Shown: one piece after another, positions 51,300-59,436 of the stretch
Numbering within the stretch: position 1 is the first letter of the stretch
How the letters are laid out: every line of letters starts with the position of its first letter
Source: Ulvibacter litoralis
GTDB taxonomy: Bacteria > Bacteroidota > Bacteroidia > Flavobacteriales > Flavobacteriaceae
Direction: 5' to 3'
Length of the DNA: 64,000 nt
NCBI RefSeq assembly: GCF_900102055.1
Contig: NZ_FNBA01000002.1
Coordinates: 558,001-622,000, forward strand
The notes under the pieces: model-generated
Seen by the model: only the letters and a program-made list of their open reading frames with translations
Databases searched by the model: none
Told to the model about the DNA's origin: nothing
Position numbers and translations under genes: made by a program

Positions 51300-51932
51300 T
51301 TATTCAATTACAGTCACTAAATCTTCCATAGGTTTCCGAACCTTTACAAGATTTACCAACCAATCTTCATCTTCTTTTCTATAACCAATAGGTAACATTA
51401 CAGCACTACGTAAACCTTTGTCACGTAATCCTAAAATTTCATCTACAGCAGTTGGGTCAAAACCTTCCAATGGTGTTGCATCAACGCCTTCGAAAGCAGC
51501 AGCAGTTAAAGCTTCAGCAAAAGCGATATACGCTTGTTTAGCTGCGTGATTAAAGTTTTCTTCAGCATCTTTTTGAGGATACGAGCTTAATAGCATTTGA
51601 CGGTAATTTTCCCAACCTTCATTTTTAAATCCGCGAATGTCATTAGTTAAATCGAACATATAATTAATTCTGTCTGCTGTGTAAGTGTCCCAAGCAGCGA
51701 AAACAAGTAGGTGAGAGCACTCGGTAATTACAGATTGATTCCAAGCAACAGGTTTGATTTTTTCTTTTATTTCTTGATTTTTTACAACAATAATTTCAAA
51801 AGGTTGTAATCCACTTGAGGTAGGTGCTAAACGAGCTGCTTCTAAAATACGTTGTATTTTTTCTTCAGCTACTTTTTCACCATTCATTGCTTTAGCAGCG
51901 TATCTCCAATTTAATTTGTCTAACAATTCCAT
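51300..51932 (-). CDS. Nitroreductase-family NAD(P)H-dependent flavoprotein
   Basis: 210 aa. FMN-binding pattern of the NfsB/NfnB type: RYAAKAMN near the N-terminus, LAPTSSGLQPFEIIVV (about 35-50) and a C-terminal GYRKEDEDW. Reduces nitro groups, quinones and similar electrophiles. It is the second gene of the TetR-led operon, 39 bp after the regulator. A paralogue lies at 53710 in the other cluster. Confidence 0.9.
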   Translation of the reverse strand: MELLDKLNWRYAAKAMNGEKVAEEKIQRILEAARLAPTSSGLQPFEIIVVKNQEIKEKIKPVAWNQSVITECSHLLVFAAWDTYTADRINYMFDLTNDIRGFKNEGWENYRQMLLSSYPQKDAEENFNHAAKQAYIAFAEALTAAAFEGVDATPLEGFDPTAVDEILGLRDKGLRSAVMLPIGYRKEDEDWLVNLVKVRKPMEDLVTVIE

Positions 51933-51971
51933 AGTTCGATTTTTATTTTCTTTATTTTTTCTGAATAATTT

Positions 51972-52556
51972 TTATTTACAAGCTTTAATACTGCTCCAAG
52001 CAGATTGGTAGGCCTCTTCTAAATGTGTTTTATCTAGCTGAAATGCGCCTCTTTTCTGAATAATCATTAAAAACGACAACGGATTTATTGAGTACGCATA
52101 TAGTAGGTAGTCGGAGATTGGTTTAATAAGTCCTTCTTTTTTTCCACGTGCCCAAAGGTCGAGTAGGGGTTGTAGGTGTTTAATTCCTTCTTGTCTGCTT
52201 GCTTCATCAATCATTGGAGTGTTGTCACATTGTGCTAAAAACATTGCGTTCTCACATTCTTTCAGTTTAAAATCGGCAATACGCTTCCAAATGATTTCAA
52301 ACCCTTTTTCAACAGACATCGTTTCCGAATAGGTTTCAAAAGCATATTTGGTGTATTCCGCTTTTACTTCGATGTATGTTTTATTGACTAAATCCTGTTT
52401 GTTTTCAAAATAGAGATAGATTGTGGCGGGCGACACATTTGCCATTTTGGCTATTTTACTCATAGGCGTCGCATGAAAACCATTGTTGTTTACCAACTCA
52501 ATCGTTGCTTTTACAAGAGCGTTTCTTTTGTCGATGCTTTTCTGAAGTTTTGCCAT
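51972..52556 (-). CDS. TetR-family transcriptional repressor
   Basis: 194 aa. N-terminal helix-turn-helix: MSKIAKMANVSPATIYLYFENKQDLV (first 20 residues MSKIAKMANVSPATIYLYFE cover about 34-53). The C-terminal ligand domain is variable, with three Cys/Met-containing helices that could sense electrophiles. It heads an operon with three reductases and a DJ-1-like protein, and has an inverted repeat across its own promoter. Autorepression with release by an electrophile is the inferred mechanism. Confidence 0.88.
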   Translation of the reverse strand: MAKLQKSIDKRNALVKATIELVNNNGFHATPMSKIAKMANVSPATIYLYFENKQDLVNKTYIEVKAEYTKYAFETYSETMSVEKGFEIIWKRIADFKLKECENAMFLAQCDNTPMIDEASRQEGIKHLQPLLDLWARGKKEGLIKPISDYLLYAYSINPLSFLMIIQKRGAFQLDKTHLEEAYQSAWSSIKACK

Positions 52557-52575
52557 ATCATTCTTATTTCTGGTA

Positions 52576-52604
52576 CAAAGATATATAAAAATGAATGTTC
52601 ATTC
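52576..52604 (-). promoter_or_regulatory. TetR-operon promoter with inverted-repeat operator
   Basis: Minus-strand TATCTTTG (52583-52576) is a perfect -7 box. Nine base pairs upstream lies GAATG-AA-CATTC (52604-52593), an inverted repeat overlapping the promoter; AATGA-ACAT-TCATT is an alternative overlapping one. Binding there would block RNA polymerase. Confidence 0.55.
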
Positions 52605-52666
52605 TTTTTTTTAACAAAGATTTACAATCTTGTTTTATTTGAAGCTTCAATTTGAAAGAGAAGGGG

Positions 52667-53548
52667 TTAAGCTGAACAGGTAGTTCTTTTTAGTAGTAGG
52701 TATTCACCATTGTTTTTAAACTCACGTATAGATTGCCCTACGTAACGCTTGAAGGTTTTGGATAAATGGCTCACATCTGTAAAACCTAATTCGTCTGCGA
52801 TTTGTGTTAACGTAAAGTCTGAATTTAGCAAACGGATTTCTACCAATTTAAGTTTTGCTTTTATAATGTATTCTCGCAATGGCATGTTGACTTGCTTTTT
52901 AAAATACTCACTAACATAAGTTGGAGACATGCTAAAAACCTCTGATAAATTCTCAACCTTTAATAGCTCTGTTTTACTAATGTTTTCATTGATGTAAATC
53001 AACATTTTTTTAATTCGGTCGTCAGTGTTCTTAGTCACTTCTAGGTAACTACTCTTTTTGATATTTCTAATAAGAACCTCTAAAATGCTTGTCATTAGGC
53101 TTGTTACCAGATTTATGGAGGTTTCCCCATAATTTCTAGACTCTTGTAATATCATATCTATTAAATTTTCGATATGATTTCTGTCTAGATCATTTTTTAT
53201 GATATCACCTGGCAATTGATTGTAGTTAGAGAGAATGTACGAAGCTTCTTTAAACCATTCGTTCCTGTCGATATCAATTCTGTTTCCATTTTTGAAAAAC
53301 ATATCTGTAAACTTTAAAAAGACAAACTTTGTAGGTTTACTTATACTGAACGAGTGGCACTTTAAAGGTGGAAGTAAAAAGATACTTCCATTTGTAAAAG
53401 AGTGTTCATTATAATTAATGCACTGTGTTCCTTCCCCATCTTTAATAAGGACGAGTTCGAAAAAATTGTTTTTTACCGGACGTTGTTTCCATTCAGATAA
53501 TTCAATTTCTTGTATTTCGAAAGGTTTATAGGCTTCTATTATGTTCAT
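52667..53548 (-). CDS. AraC-family transcriptional regulator
   Basis: 293 aa from the ATG at 53548; the frame extends to a TTG at 53557. The N-terminal cupin-like domain (about 15-130) includes FLLPPLKCHSFSISKPTKFVFL. The C-terminal AraC domain (about 190-280) has two helix-turn-helices, with the second ending LADELGFTDVSHLSKTFKRY-like signature. It is divergent from the nitroreductase-MDR-cupin operon, which it probably controls. It shares no operator with the TetR gene 110 bp downstream on the same strand. Confidence 0.87.
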   Translation of the reverse strand: MNIIEAYKPFEIQEIELSEWKQRPVKNNFFELVLIKDGEGTQCINYNEHSFTNGSIFLLPPLKCHSFSISKPTKFVFLKFTDMFFKNGNRIDIDRNEWFKEASYILSNYNQLPGDIIKNDLDRNHIENLIDMILQESRNYGETSINLVTSLMTSILEVLIRNIKKSSYLEVTKNTDDRIKKMLIYINENISKTELLKVENLSEVFSMSPTYVSEYFKKQVNMPLREYIIKAKLKLVEIRLLNSDFTLTQIADELGFTDVSHLSKTFKRYVGQSIREFKNNGEYLLLKRTTCSA

Positions 53549-53670
53549 TTCTGTCAATTTCAGTTCAAAATTAGATAATTTAATTGTAAAATTAAGATTA
53601 ACTTAACGATAAACCTTTATTTATACAAACATCCCCTTTTTTTATACTACAAAATGCTTACAGCTCATTT

Positions 53671-53678
53671 TACATTTG
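53671..53678 (+). promoter_or_regulatory. -7 box of the nitroreductase operon
   Basis: TACATTTG, a perfect TAnnTTTG, 31 bp before the ATG at 53710. The -33 TTG is missing, as expected at a promoter needing an activator such as the divergent AraC protein. Confidence 0.5.
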
Positions 53679-53709
53679 TATCAGAATTTAAACTTATAAA
53701 ATAGATACA

Positions 53710-54384
53710 ATGAATACACCAAACGTTGCAAAAGAAGACATATTAAATGCATTTAACTTTAGGCATGCTACCAAAGAATTTGATGCTACTAAAACAGTTT
53801 CCGAAGAGGATATTAATTTCATTTTGAAAACAGCAAACTTATCACCTAGTTCTTTTGGTTTCGAACCTTGGCATTTTATAGTTGTTCAGGATAAAGAGTT
53901 GCGTGAGTTATTAAAACCTGTAGCTTGGGGAGCTCCTTTAAAATTAGATACAGCAAGTCATTTTGTATTAGGTTTAAGTATGAAAGCATCGATGATAAAA
54001 CATGACGCAGATTACATTATGCATATGATGAAAGATGTAAAACAATTACCCGCCGATGTTATTGAAATGTATTCAAAATTCTACAGAGAATTTCAAGAAA
54101 ATGATTTCGATTTAGATACAGATAAAAAACTATTCGATTGGTCTTCAAAACAAACCTATATCGCGCTAGGTAATATGATGACTGCTGCAGCATTAACAGG
54201 AATTGATTCTTGCCCTATTGAAGGTTTTCATCAGGAAAAAGCTGAAGCACTATTAAAAGAAAAATTTGGTGTAGATACTGATAAGTACGGTTTGTCTTTT
54301 ATGGTGGCGTTTGGGTATAGAAAAGCGGATCCAGAATTTGGAAAATCAAGAAGAAACTTTGAAGATGTTGTTACTTGGAAGTAA
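53710..54384 (+). CDS. Nitroreductase-family NAD(P)H-dependent flavoprotein
   Basis: 224 aa. FMN-binding residues in FRHATKEFDATKT and LSPSSFGFEPWHFIVV near the N-terminus, with GYRKADPEFG near the C-terminus. Related to the protein at 51300, but the middle region is longer and more divergent. First gene of an operon with an MDR enzyme, a cupin and a propeller protein (gaps 19, 1 and 1 bp). Confidence 0.9.
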   Translation: MNTPNVAKEDILNAFNFRHATKEFDATKTVSEEDINFILKTANLSPSSFGFEPWHFIVVQDKELRELLKPVAWGAPLKLDTASHFVLGLSMKASMIKHDADYIMHMMKDVKQLPADVIEMYSKFYREFQENDFDLDTDKKLFDWSSKQTYIALGNMMTAAALTGIDSCPIEGFHQEKAEALLKEKFGVDTDKYGLSFMVAFGYRKADPEFGKSRRNFEDVVTWK

Positions 54385-54403
54385 TCAATAAAAAAACAAA
54401 AAA

Positions 54404-55411
54404 ATGAAAGCAATAGGATATAAAGAGAATCTTCCCATAGAAGATAAAAACTCATTACAAGACATAGAATTAAACACACCAAAAGCTACTGGAAAAGATA
54501 TTTTGGTAGAAATTAAAGCCATTTCTGTAAACCCGGCCGATTACAAAGTACGTACGGGAATGCCTGTAGAAGGCGGCGACTGGAAAGTAATTGGTTGGGA
54601 TGCAACCGGAATTGTAAAAGAAGTTGGTGATGAAGTATCGCTATTTAAAGTTGGTGACGAAGTTTGGTATGCAGGCGATTTTACACGTCAAGGTAGCTAT
54701 GCGGAATATCAAATTGTAGATGAACGTATTGTAGGTAAAAAACCTTCAAGTTTGTCGTATGCGGAAGCTGCTGCTTTACCATTAACTTCACTTACAGCTT
54801 ACGAACTATTGTTTGATAGATTGCAAGTTTCAAAAGACGATGCTAACAAATCAATTTTAGTCATTGGTGCTGCTGGCGGTGTAGGCTCTATTTTGGTGCA
54901 ATTAGCTAAAAAACTAACGAAATTAAACATCATTGCTACTGCTTCAAGAGAAGAAACTACCAGTTGGTTAAAAGAACTTGGTGCTGATACAGTTATTAAC
55001 CACCGAAATAAATTAAGTGAGGAGTTTGAAACTTACAAGCTTGCTGCTCCAGACTATGTAGTTAGTTTGAACGCTACCGAACAACACGCAGATGAGATCG
55101 TGAAACTGATAAAACCTCAAGGTAAATTTGGTTTTATAGACGATCCGAAATTGTTTAACGTGATGCCATTTAAAGCTAAAGCAGTATCAACGCATATCGA
55201 ATTTATGTTTACACGATCTATGTTTCAAACGGAAGACATGATTGAGCAACACAACATTTTAAATGAAGTCTCTGAATTGATTGACAACGGAACCATTAAA
55301 ACCACCTTAGGTGAAAATTTCGGACTAATCAATGCTGAAAATTTACGTAAAGCACACGCTTTCTTAGAAACAGGAAAAGCAAAAGGAAAAATAGTTTTAG
55401 AAGGATTTTAA
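54404..55411 (+). CDS. Zinc-type alcohol dehydrogenase-like oxidoreductase (MDR)
   Basis: 335 aa. NADP-binding motif GAAGGVGSILVQLAKKL (about 152-168); GWDATGIVKEVGDEV is the GroES-like signature. The structural zinc cysteines are absent, as in the quinone-oxidoreductase-like ZADH group. Reduces quinones or enals. 19 bp after the nitroreductase gene and 1 bp before the cupin gene. Confidence 0.9.
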   Translation: MKAIGYKENLPIEDKNSLQDIELNTPKATGKDILVEIKAISVNPADYKVRTGMPVEGGDWKVIGWDATGIVKEVGDEVSLFKVGDEVWYAGDFTRQGSYAEYQIVDERIVGKKPSSLSYAEAAALPLTSLTAYELLFDRLQVSKDDANKSILVIGAAGGVGSILVQLAKKLTKLNIIATASREETTSWLKELGADTVINHRNKLSEEFETYKLAAPDYVVSLNATEQHADEIVKLIKPQGKFGFIDDPKLFNVMPFKAKAVSTHIEFMFTRSMFQTEDMIEQHNILNEVSELIDNGTIKTTLGENFGLINAENLRKAHAFLETGKAKGKIVLEGF

Positions 55412-55412
55412 T

Positions 55413-55886
55413 ATGAAATATAAATCAATCATAGCTGCATTTGCAGTAACAGTATTATTTTTCTGTAATACCGCCAATGCACAAGTAATAACCAAAGATT
55501 CTGTAGCTACTTCAAAAGTGCAACATTTTAATTTTGATGACATGGAATCAGAAACTATTGGAGAAGGGATCAAACGTAAATGGTTTCATGGTGAAAAAGG
55601 ACAGATGACCATTTTCAATTTAGAAAAAGGTGCTCATATTCCTTGGCATCACCATCCAAACGAGCAGATCACCTATATTATGTCTGGTAAAGTAAAAATT
55701 AAAACCATTATTGATGGTAAAGAAACGTTTGTAGAAGTTGGAGCAGGAGAAGTTATTGTGTTTCCAGAAAATGTACCTCATGAATTTTGGGCTTTGGAAG
55801 AAACTATAGATTTAGATGTGCATGTTCCAGTTCGTGAAGATTGGTTATCTAAAGAGTTGCCAGAATATCTAAAAAAGAGCAAGTAA
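55413..55886 (+). CDS. Secreted cupin-domain protein
   Basis: 157 aa. Signal peptide to about residue 24 (ANAQ), then a single cupin barrel with metal ligands in PWHHHPNEQITYIMSG (His, His, Glu) and the second motif PENVPHEFWAL. Periplasmic. Cupins of this size bind small metabolites or act as dioxygenases/isomerases. The translationally coupled neighbours suggest a role in the same redox pathway. Substrate unknown. Confidence 0.85.
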   Translation: MKYKSIIAAFAVTVLFFCNTANAQVITKDSVATSKVQHFNFDDMESETIGEGIKRKWFHGEKGQMTIFNLEKGAHIPWHHHPNEQITYIMSGKVKIKTIIDGKETFVEVGAGEVIVFPENVPHEFWALEETIDLDVHVPVREDWLSKELPEYLKKSK

Positions 55887-55887
55887 T

Positions 55888-56994
55888 ATGAAAAATATTA
55901 AATTCTTATTCGTTTTAATCACATCAGTGATGTCGATACAAGCACAAAACACAATAACTGAAGCCAAACTTTTTACAACTACAGATCAGGCTGTTGGTAA
56001 TATTACATTTACCAATACTGGAGATTTAGTATACAGTCATCATCCTTTTTTCTCACCAGAAAATAGAGTAATGATCATGGATGCTAAAACAAAAACAAGC
56101 AAACCTTTTCCTACTAAAGCTTGGAATACACCAAGAACTACCGACGATAATTTTTTAAGCAATGTGTTAGGGGTTAGAAACGATGAAAACGGCATTGTTT
56201 GGATGTTAGACATGGCACAACGAGATAATGTAACACCTAAAATAGTAGGTTGGAACACAAAAACCAATGAGCTAGAGCGTATTTATTATTTGCCTACATC
56301 GTCAGTACCAAAGCATTCGCAGCCGAATGATATGGTTGTAGATACTAAACATGGTTATTTTATAATTGCTGATGAAGGTATTGGAAATGGGGGAGACGGA
56401 ACCCATGCGGCGTTTATAATTGTTGATATGAAAACGGGGAAAACGCGGCGATTATTAGAAGGGACTCGTACCACGTTGCCAGAAAATACACCCACTGTAA
56501 TTAATGGAAAACATTTAGCGGTTAATAGTAAAGATTTATTGGTAGGAAATGATGGTATTACTGCGGATGCTACTTTTGAATACATTTATTACGGACCGTT
56601 AAACGGAACTAAAATTTACAGAATTAAAACGTTAGATTTAGTAAATGAAGCGTTTACGGATACGGAATTAGATCGTAAAATTGAAACCTATTCCGAGAAA
56701 CCAAACAATGGCGGAATGAGTATTGATATCGCTGGTAATATTTACTTAACAGCATTAGAAACCAATAGTGTAGCGGTAGTTTTAGCAAAAGATAAAAGCG
56801 TAAAAACCATGGTGAAAGATGTTAATATGGTTTGGCCAGATGGTGTAAGTTACAATCATGTAGATGGTTATATGTATGTGTCTGCAGCACAAGTAAACAA
56901 AGGTGCTGTATTTAATGATGGCAACGATTTATCTACAAAACCATTTTATATGTTCAGATTTAAACCGATTGTAGAAGGTGTTTCTTTCAGATAA
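55888..56994 (+). CDS. Secreted six-bladed propeller protein (major royal jelly / SMP-30-like)
   Basis: 368 aa. Signal peptide to about residue 19 (IQAQ). Repeating beta-propeller strands, with NEIERIYYLP-, GYFIIADEGIGNGGDG- and GNIYLTALETNS-like blades typical of L-dopachrome-tautomerase-related (royal jelly) proteins. No catalytic site is evident. It ends the four-gene operon before a terminator. Likely periplasmic; it may bind a quinone-like ligand, which is inference. Confidence 0.8.
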   Translation: MKNIKFLFVLITSVMSIQAQNTITEAKLFTTTDQAVGNITFTNTGDLVYSHHPFFSPENRVMIMDAKTKTSKPFPTKAWNTPRTTDDNFLSNVLGVRNDENGIVWMLDMAQRDNVTPKIVGWNTKTNELERIYYLPTSSVPKHSQPNDMVVDTKHGYFIIADEGIGNGGDGTHAAFIIVDMKTGKTRRLLEGTRTTLPENTPTVINGKHLAVNSKDLLVGNDGITADATFEYIYYGPLNGTKIYRIKTLDLVNEAFTDTELDRKIETYSEKPNNGGMSIDIAGNIYLTALETNSVAVVLAKDKSVKTMVKDVNMVWPDGVSYNHVDGYMYVSAAQVNKGAVFNDGNDLSTKPFYMFRFKPIVEGVSFR

Positions 56995-57040
56995 TTTACT
57001 GTTAATTAATAACTCCCCAATTATTGGTTAATAGCAGGAG

Positions 57041-57074
57041 AAAGCCACTTTAATTTAGGAGTGGCTTTTTTTAT
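57041..57074 (+). terminator. Terminator of the nitroreductase-propeller operon
   Basis: AAAGCCACT (57041-57049) pairs with AGTGGCTTT (57060-57068) over 9 bp, with a 10-nt loop and seven or more T. It lies 46 bp after the propeller gene stop. Confidence 0.9.
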
Positions 57075-57128
57075 TTTCAAATATGTATTTAGAAGTTACC
57101 TAACGTAGTTCTTGAAAACTAAAAAAAC

Positions 57129-57155
57129 CTTTCGACTACGCTCAAGGTGACACTC
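57129..57155. repeat. Fragment of a dispersed intergenic repeat
   Basis: TTTCGACTACGCTCAAGGTGACA resembles, from memory, half of the Flavobacteria repeat containing TTCGACTGCGCTCAA. It is the complement-type partner of the element at 10930-10975 and lies just before the SDR gene. Confidence 0.5.
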
Positions 57156-57177
57156 CAATAAAAAAAATAAAAATAGT

Positions 57178-57999
57178 ATGAGTAAAACAATAATAGTAAC
57201 AGGAAGTACTGACGGTATAGGAAAGTTAACCGCTTTAAGCTTCGCTGAAAAAGGACATACGGTTTATGTACATGGTAGAAGTGAAGCAAAAGTTTCAGCA
57301 GTAGTTTCAGAAATCAAAGAAGCTTCAAACAATCAAAATATAAAAGGTTTGGTTGCCGATTTTTCCGATTTAGAGGCAGTTTCAGAATTGGCAAAACAGA
57401 TCAAAACAGACATTCCGAAGATTGATGGATTAATCAATAATGCAGGAATTTTCAAAACGAAAGAAATTCAGAATAAAGACGGATTAGACATTCGTATGGT
57501 AGTAAACTATTTAGCTCCTTATGTGCTGACAAATGCCATTCTTCCAAATATAAAGCAATCCGAAGCACCACGAATCATTAATCTAAGTTCTGCGGCACAA
57601 GCTCCAGTTTCCGAAGAAATTTTAAGAGGGAAGACACAAGATTCAGTGAATAGCACCTATGCACAAAGTAAATTAGCCTTGACCATGTGGAGTTTTTATT
57701 TAGCCAAACAAGAATCGAAAATTAATGTAATTGCTGTAAATCCAGGTTCGTTGTTAAATACTAAAATGGCCAATGAAGCCTACGGACAGTTTTGGTCTCC
57801 CGCAGAAAAAGGAGTAAATATAGTCGTTGATTTGGCGCTTTCCGAAGCATATAAAAATGATTCTGGAATGTATTTCGACAACGATAAAGGTGAAGACAAA
57901 GGTTATTTTTCACCAGCACATCCAGATGCTTATGATACTATGAAAACGGAAGAATTATTAAGTATAACAAATCAACTTTTAAGCGGGAAAATGTTTTAA
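57178..57999 (+). CDS. Short-chain dehydrogenase/reductase
   Basis: 273 aa classical SDR. Cofactor motif TGSTDGIG (about 8-15), NNAG in LINNAGIF (about 88-95), the catalytic Ser in NLSSAAQ and Y-x-x-x-K as YAQSK. NADP(H)-preferring by the Arg in HGRSEAK. It lies outside the preceding operon (terminator between), but in the same redox-gene neighbourhood. Substrate unknown. Confidence 0.9.
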   Translation: MSKTIIVTGSTDGIGKLTALSFAEKGHTVYVHGRSEAKVSAVVSEIKEASNNQNIKGLVADFSDLEAVSELAKQIKTDIPKIDGLINNAGIFKTKEIQNKDGLDIRMVVNYLAPYVLTNAILPNIKQSEAPRIINLSSAAQAPVSEEILRGKTQDSVNSTYAQSKLALTMWSFYLAKQESKINVIAVNPGSLLNTKMANEAYGQFWSPAEKGVNIVVDLALSEAYKNDSGMYFDNDKGEDKGYFSPAHPDAYDTMKTEELLSITNQLLSGKMF

Positions 58000-58116
58000 A
58001 TTTTATAATAATGGTAGCATTTCTTATATTAAGCAATCTAATAAAAGAAAAACAAAAATTGATTTGGTGAAACAGAAGAAATTTAAGTTCTTTCCAGATT
58101 GAAAATTTCGGGATAA

Positions 58117-58740
58117 ATGGATAACTTAATTACCTTCTCAATTACTGTATTTACTGGCTTTTTTGCTATAACAAACCCTATCTCAAACATGACGGTTTTT
58201 GTCGCCTTAACACAAGGTGCAGATAAAAAAACAAAAGATGATATTAATAAAAGAGCAAATATTATAGCTTTTATAATTGTCACTGTTTTTGTACTTCTAG
58301 GGAAATTTATTTTTGAGTTGTTTAATATTAGTATTCCAGCTTTTAAAATCACAGGAGGAATCTTAATCTTTTTTATAGGTTTTGAAATGCTACAATCAAA
58401 ACAATCGAATGTAAAAAGTCTTAAACACGTCGATATTGATGAAAATATAGCGGTGTCACCACTGGCCATTCCAATTCTGGCTGGGCCTGGAACTATCGTA
58501 ACAGCTATGAATTTTGTTTCAAATGTTCAACCGATCCATACCGTTTTAGTGATCGCTATATTTGGTTTAATGAGTATATTAGCATATATCACCTTTAGAT
58601 TGAGTGATCTGATCGTTAAATTAGTGGGTAATAATGTTATCTCTGTAATTGGTAAAATAATGGGACTAATTATAGCAATTATAGGTACGGGTATGATTAT
58701 ACAAGGAATTAAGATTTCTTTTAATTTAATCTCTCAGTAA
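58117..58740 (+). CDS. MarC-family integral membrane protein
   Basis: 207 aa with six predicted transmembrane helices. The first helix carries FAITNPISNMTVFVAL, where the NP motif is characteristic of MarC; the second half has PLAIPILAGPGTIVTAM. Transport function is presumed but unproven, and the name does not imply drug resistance. It is monocistronic, 117 bp after the SDR. Confidence 0.9.
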   Translation: MDNLITFSITVFTGFFAITNPISNMTVFVALTQGADKKTKDDINKRANIIAFIIVTVFVLLGKFIFELFNISIPAFKITGGILIFFIGFEMLQSKQSNVKSLKHVDIDENIAVSPLAIPILAGPGTIVTAMNFVSNVQPIHTVLVIAIFGLMSILAYITFRLSDLIVKLVGNNVISVIGKIMGLIIAIIGTGMIIQGIKISFNLISQ

Positions 58741-58836
58741 TTTCAACAAATAAAAAGGGTAGCATTTGGTTCTAGTTGAAACGAATCGTATTCAATTTTT
58801 TAAACCGACAGAATTTATTTTAATCACAAGAGTACT

Positions 58837-59433
58837 ATGAAAAAAATACTAGTTCTGTTTTCGCATCCTAAATTTGAAAAATCTAGGGCAAATACAATGC
58901 TTGTAGATCGAATTAAAGATGTGGAGGGAGTTACATTTCATGATTTATATGAGCGGTATCCAGATTTTCATATCGATGTCCCTGCCGAAAAGGAACTGTT
59001 AAACCAACACGATATTATAATTTGGCACCATCCTTTTTATTGGTATAGTTGTCCTCCGCTAATGAAACAGTGGATTGATATGGTTTTAGAATTTGGCTGG
59101 GCGTATGGTCCAAATGGAAATGCATTACAAGCGAAAACCTGTTTAAATGTGATTACTACAGGTGGTTCTAGAGACGTTTACTGTTCCGAAGGAACAAATA
59201 GTTTTACGGTGAATCAATTTTTACGTCCTTTTGAACAAACGGCTAATTTGTGTGGTATGGCTTATTTGCCTCCATTTGCAGTAATGGGTACTCATAAGTT
59301 AAGTGATGAGGAATTAGCTTTACATGTAGATCAATACGGTACCTTAATTACTTTACTTCAGCAAGACTTTTCATTGAAAGACTTTAACGGTTATTTCTTC
59401 TTAAATGATATTCCGCAATTACAAGCTCAATAA
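58837..59433 (+). CDS. Quinone-reductase-like flavoprotein (KefF type)
   Basis: 198 aa flavodoxin-fold NAD(P)H dehydrogenase. FMN/NAD motifs: SHPKFEKSRAN near the N-terminus, HHPFYWYSCPPLMKQWIDMV and GGSRDVYC in the middle. KefF is the ancillary subunit that activates KefC-type antiporters and also reduces quinones. The antiporter gene follows 3 bp later, so the pair is probably a unit. Confidence 0.88.
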   Translation: MKKILVLFSHPKFEKSRANTMLVDRIKDVEGVTFHDLYERYPDFHIDVPAEKELLNQHDIIIWHHPFYWYSCPPLMKQWIDMVLEFGWAYGPNGNALQAKTCLNVITTGGSRDVYCSEGTNSFTVNQFLRPFEQTANLCGMAYLPPFAVMGTHKLSDEELALHVDQYGTLITLLQQDFSLKDFNGYFFLNDIPQLQAQ

Positions 59434-59436
59434 TTT

